Part shown: positions 38,337 through 46,586 of the stretch, piece by piece | Layout of the letters: the number at the start of each line of letters is the position of its first letter | How positions within the stretch are numbered: the first letter of the stretch is position 1 | Source of the DNA: Planctomycetota bacterium | Lineage (GTDB): Bacteria; Planctomycetota; Planctomycetia; Pirellulales; Pirellulaceae | Direction of reading: 5' to 3' | Length of the DNA stretch: 64,000 nt | Assembly: GCA_017303505.1 (NCBI GenBank) | Contig: JAFLCP010000005.1 | Span: 28,727-92,726 of the forward strand | Position numbers and translations under genes: made by a program | Notes under the pieces: model-generated | What the model was told of the DNA's origin: nothing | What the model saw: only the letters and a program-made list of their open reading frames with translations | The model's database searches: none

Positions 38337-39338
38337 ATGACTATGAAAAGCCAACCTTATACATTTCTTCTATTGGGATTCCTAGCCGCTGTAGTGGGCT
38401 GCACCGATTCGTCCCCTGCAACGCAATCCGAGACACCCGATTCGAAGCCAAGAATTGTCTCGGATAAGGACACTGTCGAGCAAAACGGGATTGGTATGCA
38501 GCTACACAGAAAGCAGCTACCCGACACGCAGGCGAAAAACAGCAACACGCTTCTGCTATTACCCAGTGCGACTTTTTCCACTGCTCCTAACTGGGATTTA
38601 CAGTACAACGACAGTTCCATCATGGACTTTTTTGCCGAATCAGGCTGGGTCGTCTATGCTCTTGACCTGCCTGGCTACGGCAAATCGGCGAATCCTCCGA
38701 AACCAGAAACTTTTGGGGCCATCGAATCCGCTGAATACGTCCATGCCGCTGTCGAATTCATCTGTAAAAAAGAAGAAATCGAATCGGTCCATCTTCTTGG
38801 TTGGAGCTGGGGTGCGCAGGTCGCTGGGAGATTTGCAAATGAATTCCCTCAACGGGTCAATAAACTCGTCCTGTACGGATTCAACTACCAAATGCGTTTC
38901 CCCGAGGGTGCGCTTCCGAAAGATCCCTATCGAGAAATCAAATTTGAAGGAGCTATTACAGATTTCATCGATGGCTGTTACGAGCAAGACGTTCCGACAC
39001 AATACGCGAACGCTGTCCTGGAATCGGATGAGGACAAACTCGCTCCCGCGGGCCCCATTCATGATTATGTGAATCGTTTGCCAGTGGTTGAACCGACGCG
39101 ACTCCCAATGCCAGTTCTGGTCCTATGCGGACAGTTCGAACTTGAGCAACCGCCCAACGCAGACAAGGGTTACGCGGATTTCTTTCTGACACGCAAGCAT
39201 GACCTAGAAGAATTTTGCAAGCAGCTGCCCAATGGCCAGAAAACACCTGTCATTATTTCCGGCGGTGGACATGCCGTGCATCTTGAGAAACCTAAGCATG
39301 AATGGCGTCAACGAGTTCTTGAATTTTTCCAGGAGTAA
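38337..39338 (+). CDS. Alpha/beta-hydrolase lipoprotein (333 aa)
   Basis: ATG 38337 (or 38343). Signal peptide TFLLLGFLAAVVGC with lipobox VGC, so a lipid-anchored enzyme. The hydrolase fold is clear: WVVYALDLPGYGKSANPP, the nucleophile elbow LGWSWGAQVAGRF (Ser in G-W-S-W-G), a lid region with KFEGAITDFIDGCYEQD, PMPVLVLCGQFELE for the acid strand, and SGGGHAVHLEKP for the catalytic His. Substrate cannot be told. It is longer than most cassette genes and has its own repeat-borne upstream region. Confidence 0.85.
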   Translation: MTMKSQPYTFLLLGFLAAVVGCTDSSPATQSETPDSKPRIVSDKDTVEQNGIGMQLHRKQLPDTQAKNSNTLLLLPSATFSTAPNWDLQYNDSSIMDFFAESGWVVYALDLPGYGKSANPPKPETFGAIESAEYVHAAVEFICKKEEIESVHLLGWSWGAQVAGRFANEFPQRVNKLVLYGFNYQMRFPEGALPKDPYREIKFEGAITDFIDGCYEQDVPTQYANAVLESDEDKLAPAGPIHDYVNRLPVVEPTRLPMPVLVLCGQFELEQPPNADKGYADFFLTRKHDLEEFCKQLPNGQKTPVIISGGGHAVHLEKPKHEWRQRVLEFFQE

Positions 39339-39419
39339 TAATGCCGCTTAACCAGGGGAGCGTGGCAGGTGGAGCGACTTTCACTTGTAGATCCTCATTA
39401 GTGATCGAGGTTGGTTATA

Positions 39420-39510
39420 GCCACGGTAACGAGGACGATTAGGGCTACGATTACGACGACGATTACGATTACGATCACGAGGACGAGGACGATCACGAAT
39501 TACCATTACG
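39420..39510. repeat. Low-complexity ACGATT/ACGAGG tract
   Basis: About 90 bp of tandem six-base units mixing ACGATT, ACGACG and ACGAGG. Frames across it give only T/I/R or D/Y runs, so it is not coding. The flanking stretch 39339-39661 has no gene; ATG-bearing frames there (for example MRCDYSGGRFALPKW from 39577) are not credible. Confidence 0.75.
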
Positions 39511-39661
39511 AAGTACGAAGTAGGAGCTACGAAACTCGACGGCGTGGTATCACAAGAACTATGCGAGAACCTGATGAGATGCGATTATTCCGGAGGAAGG
39601 TTTGCACTTCCAAAGTGGCACACGCCATGGCGCACTCACAACATTGACAACCCAAACAAAT

Positions 39662-39751
39662 ACCGAACAATGAGTGGCAACGGAGCGGGCGAAAACACGT
39701 TATGGCAATGGTTGCTCAATCGTTCCAGCCCGCCGATGCAAGCCGTTCTAC
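39662..39751 (+). repeat. attC site 58
   Basis: R'' ACCGAAC 39662-39668, R' GTTCTAC 39745-39751; arms TGGCAACGGAGCGGGCGAA and TCGTTCCAGCCCGCCGATGC. Confidence 0.75.
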
Positions 39752-39765
39752 CATCTCGGTACAGC

Positions 39766-40260
39766 ATGAAGCCCTTCGCTGAATTAACACCGCAAGACTT
39801 TCAAAAGCACCCCGTGTGGGAATTCTGCAACGACGCTGAAGCGGCGTTCGGCGACGAGACGATGGTGCAACCCGTAACGGATCTGCCGGTTGACGACCTA
39901 GGCAACCGTGTGATTGGCACTACGCTTCGGTTCGCCAATGGCGATTCTGTGGACGGCATCCTAATCAACGTCGACCTTAATGACCCAGTGAAAACGGAAC
40001 ACTTCGTCGCTCTAACACTCTATGGCAAAGATGGAACAATGTTTCACTTGGCCCGCTACCATGACATCAGCGCCGACACTCACGGACCGATCGCATGTGC
40101 TGCGTTCTTTGGCCTCGACGTAGAAAAGGTGTTCCCTATTGCATACGACATTGACTCAATCGCCATCGGCGTTCCTGGTTCCATTCGTCGAAAGATCCCC
40201 ATGAATCCTAAACGGCGACTCGACGATGACGAGTTGATGCGAATGGCTATTTCCGGTTGA
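39766..40260 (+). CDS. Conserved hypothetical protein (164 aa)
   Basis: ATG 39766 follows R' of attC 58; the open frame to 39544 is not credible. MKPFAELTPQDFQKHPVWEF, ETMVQPVTDLPVDDLGNRVI, RFANGDSVDGILINVDLNDP, VALTLYGKDGTMFHLARYHD. The opening 'F...LTPxDFxxHPVWEF' is a pattern I recall from unannotated proteins linked with immunity genes. Soluble. No clear attC follows; 40261-40536 has no other gene. Confidence 0.65.
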   Translation: MKPFAELTPQDFQKHPVWEFCNDAEAAFGDETMVQPVTDLPVDDLGNRVIGTTLRFANGDSVDGILINVDLNDPVKTEHFVALTLYGKDGTMFHLARYHDISADTHGPIACAAFFGLDVEKVFPIAYDIDSIAIGVPGSIRRKIPMNPKRRLDDDELMRMAISG

Positions 40261-40536
40261 TCTTGAACAAGAAGGTAGAACGCTGAATTGCAACTAAAAG
40301 GAGCTTGGGACAATAGAGCGCTACGACAATAACTGGTCGTTGCAAGGAGGAGATTCCGACAAAACTTTTCTCGACACAGCATGAAAAAGCTGGGATAATC
40401 CACGACATTGGCCTAGTTAACAGCATTCCGGAACTATTGCCGGCCTCCAAACCGGAATAATCATAAGTTCGTCCACAACAGAATTCCTTACCGCGGGACC
40501 GGATCGCCCGCGAAGCACAGAAAGACATTGACAGCA

Positions 40537-40740
40537 ATGCAATGGGAGTACCGCACGGAACGATTTGACACCGAGTGTGGGTTCTTTTCGGGGACCACTT
40601 TCGACACCAAAGAAATGAACGATGCGCTCAATGCACTGGGGCGAGAAGGCTGGGAACTCGTTAGTGTCTTTGATATTTCCAAGTTAAAAGGCGGTTCGAA
40701 ACACGTAATTGCCATATTCAAGCGAGAAAGGCCGAACTAA
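40537..40740 (+). CDS. DUF4177-like small protein (67 aa)
   Basis: ATG 40537 (TTG 40528 possible). MQWEYRTERFDTECGFFSGT, FDTKEMNDALNALGREGWEL, VSVFDISKLKGGSKHVIAIF. This follows the DUF4177 order: WEYxTxxFD, LNxLGxEGWELVSV, and a final hydrophobic strand ending FKR. Family role unknown; widely spread small proteins. Confidence 0.85.
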   Translation: MQWEYRTERFDTECGFFSGTTFDTKEMNDALNALGREGWELVSVFDISKLKGGSKHVIAIFKRERPN

Positions 40741-40780
40741 GAAATCTCTCGGCCTGAAAGCTCCGTAGGTACGAAAAGCG

Positions 40781-40871
40781 GACGATCAAAGCGATCGACC
40801 GGAGTCGCCAAATCAGTCGTTTTGAAATGGATGGTCGCTCACGGCGACTGCGGTCAACGCCAACGTTCGTC
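40781..40871 (+). repeat. attC site 59 (family D)
   Basis: R''-like GACGATC 40781-40787, R' GTTCGTC 40865-40871; arms GACCGGAGTCGCCAAATCAG and GTCGCTCACGGCGACTGCGG. Confidence 0.85.
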
Positions 40872-40884
40872 TTCAGAGTTCACA

Positions 40885-41160
40885 ATGACCACGGAAATTG
40901 AGTTCTGGATCCAAGTTGCATCAAATGGAGTGCCATGGTTCCGCCGGTTTCGTCGTTCCGTACCCATTGAGCAGCTCGACCGTGAGATGTCTGGCTCACG
41001 ACTTGAATCAGAGTGGATGAGACTGAAGTCCTCACTAGAACCACATGACAAGATTTGGCCCTTTCAATTCAATGTTCGCAAGCATCTCGGAATGCGTCGT
41101 GGCTACATTGTGCTACGAAACGGGAAACCGATTGGTGGCTTGGTCATCGAAGTCAGTTGA
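40885..41160 (+). CDS. Conserved hypothetical protein (91 aa)
   Basis: ATG 40885 lies after attC 59 (the frame opens in it). TTEIEFWIQVASNGVPWFRR, LDREMSGSRLESEWMRLKSS, DKIWPFQFNVRKHLGMRRGY, IVLRNGKPIGGLVIEVS. The 'IWPFxxNxxxxGMRxGYxVxRxGxPxGxxV' pattern is one I recall from small unannotated proteins. Not assignable. Confidence 0.65.
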   Translation: MTTEIEFWIQVASNGVPWFRRFRRSVPIEQLDREMSGSRLESEWMRLKSSLEPHDKIWPFQFNVRKHLGMRRGYIVLRNGKPIGGLVIEVS

Positions 41161-41196
41161 CGGCGCGAAGAAATGCATTGATAATTACTACACAAA

Positions 41197-41277
41197 ACAG
41201 AACATCTGGGGCATGGACATTTAGTCTTGTGTTGAATCACTGTCGCCCCAACAGGAGAGCCAATCACCACGTCGTAA
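41197..41277 (+). repeat. attC site 60 (family C, diverged)
   Basis: R'' ACAGAAC 41197-41203, R' GTCGTAA 41271-41277; core TAGTCTTGTGTTGAATCA and arms TCTGGGGCATGG and TGTCGCCCCAACAGG. Confidence 0.55.
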
Positions 41278-41771
41278 TGGACATTTGCCCGCCTCATTGG
41301 ATACCAACAATGGATTGATGCAAAAATGCGTCTCTGATCTTGGCCGACATGACTAGATTATTATATCATCAGGGCTCTTGTGTACACTGCAATGCTCTGC
41401 GAGGATAAGCGGATAAAAACTACTGCTTTGCCAAACAAGATAATTTGATCGAACGACAAGTGAATTTGTGCTCGCAATTGGAGACATTGACCAGTTGTTC
41501 CGATTCGACGACAACATTTGCGTAAATATTAAATGGAGACATCTTGATAGAAGTCTCGCAATTGATCCCGCATTGTCAGCCAGACCACCCCATAGACTGA
41601 CTTGAGCTATTCACCGAAATAATCCCTGTAGCTACTTTGCGGATCGACACCAGTACTTTAAAAACTTCACTTATTGCCACTTGCTGAATGGTGCCTTTAA
41701 CCATTGAGAATTGTCGCTAACTTAGCGCATTTCGCCTTCAACAAACCTTCACTCAAAGCGCCCCACACCTC
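41278..41771. other. No credible gene
   Basis: A frame without an ATG (about 41446-41598) reads DRTTSEFVLAIGDIDQLFRF, DDNICVNIKWRHLDRSLAID and may be a gene remnant. Otherwise AT-richer than its neighbours and empty. Confidence 0.4.
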
Positions 41772-42302
41772 ATGCCATACGATACGCAGGCCGACACTCT
41801 CACGTTGCGGAAATGTTCGCCATATAAATCGAAGTCGATTGTAATGACGTGGTTGCTGGGCCTTGTGCTCGCAGCAGTGTTTGCAGGGGTTGGTTTGTTC
41901 GAGCCTCCTACAGAAAAGTCTGTACCGAAAGAGGTTATGTTCGCCATTTCGCTCGGCTGTGTTGTTGCTTCAGCCTTGCTGAGTCTTTGGATAAGTCAGA
42001 AGTCGAAACGCCTAATTCTATCTGGCGAGATTGTCGATGCGGAGGTTAGATCCGTGATGAAGGTCGGCAATGCACTCTATCGAGTTCTTTTAGTTTACGA
42101 TTACGATGGCAAGGAATACAAACGAGCGATTTATGCGGACTCGTTACTTTGCGGTATACTTGAAGGTGGCGGTGAGTGTCGGGTCGTAGTCCTACCGGAC
42201 TCTCCCTCAGTAATGTCGCCGCTACACGAATTCGGAAAGTTTGGACATATACATAAAATTGCTTCCGGTGAGATCGGTCTTGCCGAGTCCCACAATGGAT
42301 AA
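41772..42302 (+). CDS. Membrane protein, DUF3592-like (176 aa)
   Basis: ATG 41772. Two membrane segments at about 25-43 (VMTWLLGLVLAAVFAGVGLF) and 55-74 (MFAISLGCVVASALLSLWI). The C-terminal domain has GEIVDAEVRSVMKVGNALYR, VLLVYDYDGKEYKRAIYADS and CRVVVLPDSPSVMSPL. This is close to the DUF3592 plan (membrane hairpin plus a domain for 'V.Y.Y.V.G..Y...' and 'V.Y.P..P'). Function unknown. Confidence 0.65.
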   Translation: MPYDTQADTLTLRKCSPYKSKSIVMTWLLGLVLAAVFAGVGLFEPPTEKSVPKEVMFAISLGCVVASALLSLWISQKSKRLILSGEIVDAEVRSVMKVGNALYRVLLVYDYDGKEYKRAIYADSLLCGILEGGGECRVVVLPDSPSVMSPLHEFGKFGHIHKIASGEIGLAESHNG

Positions 42303-42731
42303 CATCTTAGGGATCGGATTTGGCGCGAGGCGGACATCGAGCAGGAAGTGAGGTTGGGGCGATGCCACTTTCTTTCACGAATTGCGGTTATCTTTCCGAG
42401 GAAAGGTTCATTGCTCTAGAGGATGCCGATGCTCCCATGCAGCAATGATAACTCTCGCAACCTTTCCCCAATACTTCTTCGCATTTCCATTTGCGTTTTG
42501 GTTGCGAACACTCTGCTAGTTGCCTCGATCGTCTTTATTCCAGCGATACGAATCTTGTTCATGCGATGGGCAACAGAGACCTGGAACAATCTATTTTTCT
42601 GACTTGCATCCAGGAAGTTCGACTATCGAAAACCGCCGGACATGAGATATTTTCTAGGCTGACATCAGTCGACCTTGGCTCAAAAATGTTAGGTTCAGAG
42701 AATAGATGATCAAGCCCCTACGGTCCATCGA
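42303..42731. other. No credible gene
   Basis: One frame (TTG 42491 to 42709, with MGNRDLEQSIFLTCIQEVRL) is open but has no support. No attC is clear. Probably decayed cassettes. Confidence 0.4.
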
Positions 42732-43028
42732 ATGACGTATCGAAAAACCTCCGATACAGACGATAAAGTCAATCCACTTAATTGGTTGGTACTTTTCGCA
42801 ATCTTGTGGATCGTTCTTTTATTTTTTGCCCTTCCAGCCATCAATTTCTCCTCGAAAGTGAACCCTCTCGGAACATTTTTGTGGCTGAAGCTAATAACAA
42901 CACCAATTTCAATTGGAGCTGGAATTGCACTCGCAACGATTCCCAAAAGACGATGGATTTGGGCGACAGCTCCAGCGATTCTGCTGGTCACTTTTCTTCA
43001 ATACATGATGTGGGCTAGATTCCCGTAG
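42732..43028 (+). CDS. Small membrane protein (98 aa)
   Basis: ATG 42732. Segments at about 17-36 (NWLVLFAILWIVLLFFALPA), 47-70 (TFLWLKLITTPISIGAGIAL) and 76-94 (WIWATAPAILLVTFLQYMMW). Polar ends, no loop domain. No family recognised. Confidence 0.65.
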   Translation: MTYRKTSDTDDKVNPLNWLVLFAILWIVLLFFALPAINFSSKVNPLGTFLWLKLITTPISIGAGIALATIPKRRWIWATAPAILLVTFLQYMMWARFP

Positions 43029-43102
43029 ATTGCCAACTAATACCTGAGATGCGACGACAAGCTTGCGGCCAAGCATGGAGATAGGGCGACTTTAGAAATC
43101 CA

Positions 43103-43204
43103 ATGCCTATGGGGTATGGCACATCCGAACTGGATGCCATTTGCCCTGTACGTGAACTTGAATTCCGACGGCACAAACAGCTATATTGGTTCGCGAATCT
43201 GTAA
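43103..43204 (+). pseudogene. C-terminal remnant of a paralogue of the 34162 gene
   Basis: The 33 codons from ATG 43103 to TAA 43202-43204 read YGTSELDAICPVRELEFRRH and KQLYWFANL. The gene at 34162 has YPTSEINARCHVAELESHKH and KQIYWYRRC at the corresponding place. The upstream part is lost. The flanks (43029-43102, 43205-43281) are empty. Confidence 0.7.
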
Positions 43205-43281
43205 CGCCCAAGAAGGGGTGCTAAAACAGTTGCATTCCCTCATACGAGACACACCCTAATTCGAGGCAAGAGAGAGCCCTC

Positions 43282-43773
43282 ATGCGAACCATCTATCTCA
43301 AGAAGGCAAACGATGATGTCGTATCGCACTGCTCCTGTGGTGATGGGCGTGTGACGTTTCCACCACAACAGGATTGTCCGTGGTGTGGCTGCGGCTGGCT
43401 GTTCACTTGTATTACATGTCGCAAAGCCTTTACATTCGCAGAAGGTGTTGAGCTCGATACAACCTGGGAGGATCTCGCGCGCGAAGATATTCGCAACAGT
43501 TGGCGAGCTGAACCAGCCGCCGAGGACGTGGCCGCCTGGGTCGCAGCAATGCGGGAAATACTTTCGGATGTGAAAGCCGGACGCAAGTATGTGATTCTCG
43601 ATGGGGCTGTAATTCCGATCCATTCCTTGGGTGCTCAGTTCGATGGCTGGCACTCGCACCACGATCTTGAATCGTTACCACAGGTTGATGCATTGTCGGA
43701 TAGATCGGTCATCGAGAAATTGCTTGCGAATCGCGACTACTGGACAGCGAGTGCCCTGCCGGATGCTGAATAA
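43282..43773 (+). CDS. Zinc-ribbon conserved hypothetical protein (163 aa)
   Basis: ATG 43282. First 55 residues form a Cys-rich unit: HCSCGDGRVTFPPQQDCPWC, GCGWLFTCITCRKAFTFAEG, so a zinc ribbon or two. Next come VELDTTWEDLAREDIRNSWR, VAAWVAAMREILSDVKAGRK and YVILDGAVIPIHSLGAQFDG. I recall this WLFTCxxCRKAFTFA pattern from unannotated proteins. Soluble. Confidence 0.65.
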   Translation: MRTIYLKKANDDVVSHCSCGDGRVTFPPQQDCPWCGCGWLFTCITCRKAFTFAEGVELDTTWEDLAREDIRNSWRAEPAAEDVAAWVAAMREILSDVKAGRKYVILDGAVIPIHSLGAQFDGWHSHHDLESLPQVDALSDRSVIEKLLANRDYWTASALPDAE

Positions 43774-44104
43774 GCTCCGAACAACACCATCAGTCGAAGC
43801 CGCAGAAGCTGGAGAATACAGGTGGGATCCGACGTCTATCTGCGTTTCCACCATGTTGATCGTCAATGCAAGTTTCATGTCCCGCGAGTCTGCCGAAAAC
43901 GGCTCTCGCCGCGCTGGTACTCGCGGAGTACTCCCCTGCCCTACTTGCCATCAACAGCCCATGAAGGTCAAGAGCGATGGGAATGATGTCCTACTGTAGA
44001 ACACAGTGCATTCCAGTCCCAATCGCTGAAAGCGAGCTGGCAATCAAGCGGGTTTTGAATTCCTAGCTCAAGGCGCAAGCAGCGTTAACAACGCCATTCT
44101 GCAT
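43774..44104. other. Decayed attC sites, no gene
   Basis: TCCGAAC at 43776-43782 looks like an R'' box with a poor continuation. The right end, ATTCTGC at 44095-44101 with GGGTTTTGAATTCC and TAGCTCAAGGCGC to its left, looks like the right half of another. A frame from GTG 43822 (MGSDVYLRFHHVDRQCKFHV) is open for about 55 codons but unsupported. Confidence 0.4.
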
Positions 44105-44626
44105 ATGAATACAATGCAAACCGTTATTGCGAAACGCGCGAAGTGGCATCTGTATCTAGGGCTCTTTGGTTGTTTAGTTTTCGTCTATCCGTGCGCCGTT
44201 GGAGTGTCCTATGATCCATCTCCAATGTGGTACTGGCTTTCCAAAGCGATTCTGCTCTTTTTCGTACTACCCGCTATGGCGTATTGCATCTATCAACTGA
44301 AGCACCAAAATGACGCGATCATTCTACGTGCAGACGAAATACACTTCGCCACAATGATGCCATGGGGACGAAGTGTTATGAAGTTACGAGAAATCAAAGA
44401 CTGCAGTTTCGAATCTATCCCCGACGAGCGTGCTCTTTTAATTCTCTCTGTGTGCGAAGAATGCTACCGAAGAGAGTATCTCTCGCGAACTTGGGTAGCT
44501 TCCACCGAGGGTCAACTTCGGTTTGATATGATGTATACAGCTCCAGCGTTGCAGAAGATTGCATCAACAATTCGCAACTTGGTCGACGCTTCGGCCCAGT
44601 TGGATACACACATCGAGCGGAGCTGA
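44105..44626 (+). CDS. Membrane protein with PH-like domain (173 aa)
   Basis: ATG 44105. Membrane segments at about 15-34 (LYLGLFGCLVFVYPCAVGVS) and 42-62 (WLSKAILLFFVLPAMAYCIY). The rest (AIILRADEIHFATMMPWGRS, MKLREIKDCSFESI, RALLILSVCEECYRREYL) has the alternate-strand look of a bacterial PH domain. The next gene overlaps by one base (TGATG), so they are translationally coupled. Confidence 0.65.
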   Translation: MNTMQTVIAKRAKWHLYLGLFGCLVFVYPCAVGVSYDPSPMWYWLSKAILLFFVLPAMAYCIYQLKHQNDAIILRADEIHFATMMPWGRSVMKLREIKDCSFESIPDERALLILSVCEECYRREYLSRTWVASTEGQLRFDMMYTAPALQKIASTIRNLVDASAQLDTHIERS

Positions 44627-44988
44627 TGCCGGTGCAGCAGAAGATACTCAAAATCTCAGCGATTGGTGCCGCAGGATTTGTGGTTACTTATGCTTTGCTC
44701 GCTCTGGTGACCCACTTTCTGCTACTGCCAGCCATTACCGTTAGCGGTCTCTTAACGCTCCCTGCGATTGCCTCGTACGCACCACCCCATGGCATCCGCA
44801 TTTCTCGTTCGTTACCTTTAATCGTCAGTGTATTCGTAATTTCTTTGTTTTTGGTTTCCTCAGCTTTTAATGCCGTTCCTCAACGGGCGGTATCCTTGCT
44901 CATTCCGCTGGTCATCACATTCGCCGTGTTTTTAGCGCTAATGGTCTTTGGATTTAGGACGCCGAAGAATCTTGAACGAAAGCAGTAA
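44626..44988 (+). CDS. Membrane protein with four segments (120 aa)
   Basis: ATG 44626 overlaps the preceding stop. Segments at about 10-32 (ISAIGAAGFVVTYALLALVT), 33-50, 62-80 (LPLIVSVFVISLFLVSSAFN) and 88-108 (VSLLIPLVITFAVFLALMVF), with a short basic tail. No known family. With its partner it may form a two-subunit membrane complex. Confidence 0.6.
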   Translation: MPVQQKILKISAIGAAGFVVTYALLALVTHFLLLPAITVSGLLTLPAIASYAPPHGIRISRSLPLIVSVFVISLFLVSSAFNAVPQRAVSLLIPLVITFAVFLALMVFGFRTPKNLERKQ

Positions 44989-45079
44989 ATCAAGCGCACA
45001 CAAACTGCATACCACAGATTCGCTGACGTTCCTAAATCTGAAGGCCTCCTTCTTGCTCTCCAATTCCGATTTAACGACT

Positions 45080-45328
45080 ATGCCTGAAATCGCCGAATTG
45101 CGAAGCCACCTGCAGCGACTCGCCGCAGCTGCTGCGGTCTTCGCGATCGAATATGGTGAAACCCAATTCAACTTCTCCCATTCGCTCGATTCGCGATGCG
45201 GTCCGGCGGACTGGTTACGCGATGAAAAACAATGGATAACGAATCGTTTCAGCAAAGCCACCGACCGTAATTTTCCATACATCAAACACCCTACGGTTCC
45301 TCGATGCGCCGTTTCGATCTGTCGATAG
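45080..45328 (+). CDS. Small hypothetical protein (82 aa)
   Basis: ATG 45080. PEIAELRSHLQRLAAAAAVF, AIEYGETQFNFSHSLDSRCG, ADWLRDEKQWITNRFSKATD. A helix followed by an extended part. There is no attC between it and the genes on either side. Not recognised; it may be a truncated protein. Confidence 0.45.
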   Translation: MPEIAELRSHLQRLAAAAAVFAIEYGETQFNFSHSLDSRCGPADWLRDEKQWITNRFSKATDRNFPYIKHPTVPRCAVSICR

Positions 45329-45353
45329 CAGTGAATTTTCTTGTAACCTTAAA

Positions 45354-45779
45354 ATGCCAAACCAACAAACCGAAGAAGATTACCGAAACCGATATTTGTT
45401 ACAGGGAATCGCAATGGGACCAGCCAATAAAGCTGAAATTGACCAGCTTCAACTGGAGTTGGGGCATGATCTACCAATCGCTTACCGCGCATACCTACGT
45501 GTGTGGGGGACACATCCACCAAAATCTCTTGTCGGTTCTGATTGCGTCATGTCAGATCTTCATGACAATAAAACGGCGGCGATCGAGATACTTGCCGACG
45601 ATGGAGCTGAATGGTCACTTCCAACAAATGCGGTGGTTTTTCTTATGCACCAGGGCTATGTATTCTTCTACTTTGATGCTACGGAATCGAGTGACCCAAC
45701 CGTATTCCGCTACTACGAAGGTGAGCGTATCCCGGTGAAAGTCACCGATCGCTTCAGCGACTGGGTGATTGGGCTATGA
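45354..45779 (+). CDS. SMI1/KNR4 (SUKH) family protein (141 aa)
   Basis: ATG 45354. SUKH order: AEIDQLQLELGHDLPIAYRA, YLRVWGTHPPKSLVGSDCVM, LPTNAVVFLMHQGYVFFYFD, then PTVFRYYEGERIPVKVTDRF and SDWV. The core 'P..Y..YL...G...........LP..A.VF....GY.F.YF' is highly typical. Toxin neutralisation is the known role of the family. No toxin neighbour. Confidence 0.85.
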   Translation: MPNQQTEEDYRNRYLLQGIAMGPANKAEIDQLQLELGHDLPIAYRAYLRVWGTHPPKSLVGSDCVMSDLHDNKTAAIEILADDGAEWSLPTNAVVFLMHQGYVFFYFDATESSDPTVFRYYEGERIPVKVTDRFSDWVIGL

Positions 45780-45810
45780 TTTTACATAGTTGATGTGATA
45801 CAAAATCACG

Positions 45811-45906
45811 ACGAACATAGCTTTGCGCACTGAGCTTTGGGGCGGACTCTTGTTAATGAACTAACCGAACTTGGTAGCCGCTTCAGCGCAAACGGACGTA
45901 CTATTG
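45811..45906 (+). repeat. attC site (right end of array), degenerate
   Basis: R'' GACGAAC 45811-45817; arms TTTGCGCACTGAGC and GCTTCAGCGCAAACGG are complementary; R'-like CGTACTA near 45898-45905. Confidence 0.6.
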
Positions 45907-46023
45907 TAGAAATCGTCACGGGAAGCGAAGGAGGCGACATGAGCTTAATGGTTGAGCGTCATTAACGCGCTATGATGTGTATCGTTATCAGTGACATGAC
46001 ACTGCAAGTACTTGAGCGAAAAC

Positions 46024-46584
46024 ATGAGCCTTGACCTTTACGTCCACTCAAAATCCCCCAGACTTCTCACCACCGAACAACTCGCTGACGCCCTCGCAGT
46101 GAGTCAAATTGGCGTGGCACTGTTTGACGATTACATCAACTACAACCCTGCGCCTGCTGGCCCCCTTAAGACCTGCATCGTTCTCGGCTGGATGACGAAG
46201 TCGTTTGCCCCTCTCCAGATCAATGAAATCCTGAGACAGACCGATAAGAAACGGAAACTCGAAGAACTGCTCGCACGCGAGGTCCTAGCTTGCGCCAATG
46301 TTAATGTTTATCGAGCAGTGGATTATTATGCGGCATTCGGTGACGGTTATCTCGATTCACTCGCTGGCGAAATCGATCTGCGTTTTCTCAACTTCATGAA
46401 ATCAGCCGAGACCGTATATGAGATCCAAACAGCCGCTGGACGTTTGGATTCGTCATGGCGATTCCAACAGTCCTTGTGCAGTGCGATCGCGGATTCGGTC
46501 GACGGACTGATTGAAGAGCCTCAGCTTGGTGAGTATTTCTTTCCGCAGGATGCCGTCGAGTACTTCCACGGTTTTGTTGAGTAA
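46024..46584 (+). CDS. Hypothetical cassette protein (186 aa)
   Basis: ATG 46024. MSLDLYVHSKSPRLLTTEQL, ADALAVSQIGVALFDDYI, LKTCIVLGWMTKSFAPLQIN, VLACANVNVYRAVDYYAAFG, FRQSLC-like helices and QLGEYFFPQDAVEYFHGFVE. An alpha/beta protein with a repeated YYAAFGDGY turn. Not recognised. Last gene before the last good attC. Confidence 0.6.
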   Translation: MSLDLYVHSKSPRLLTTEQLADALAVSQIGVALFDDYINYNPAPAGPLKTCIVLGWMTKSFAPLQINEILRQTDKKRKLEELLAREVLACANVNVYRAVDYYAAFGDGYLDSLAGEIDLRFLNFMKSAETVYEIQTAAGRLDSSWRFQQSLCSAIADSVDGLIEEPQLGEYFFPQDAVEYFHGFVE

Positions 46585-46586
46585 GC

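Noticed and set aside
39411..39647. Thr/Arg-rich 78-residue frame
   Set aside because: Produced by the hexamer tract; low complexity, no start context.
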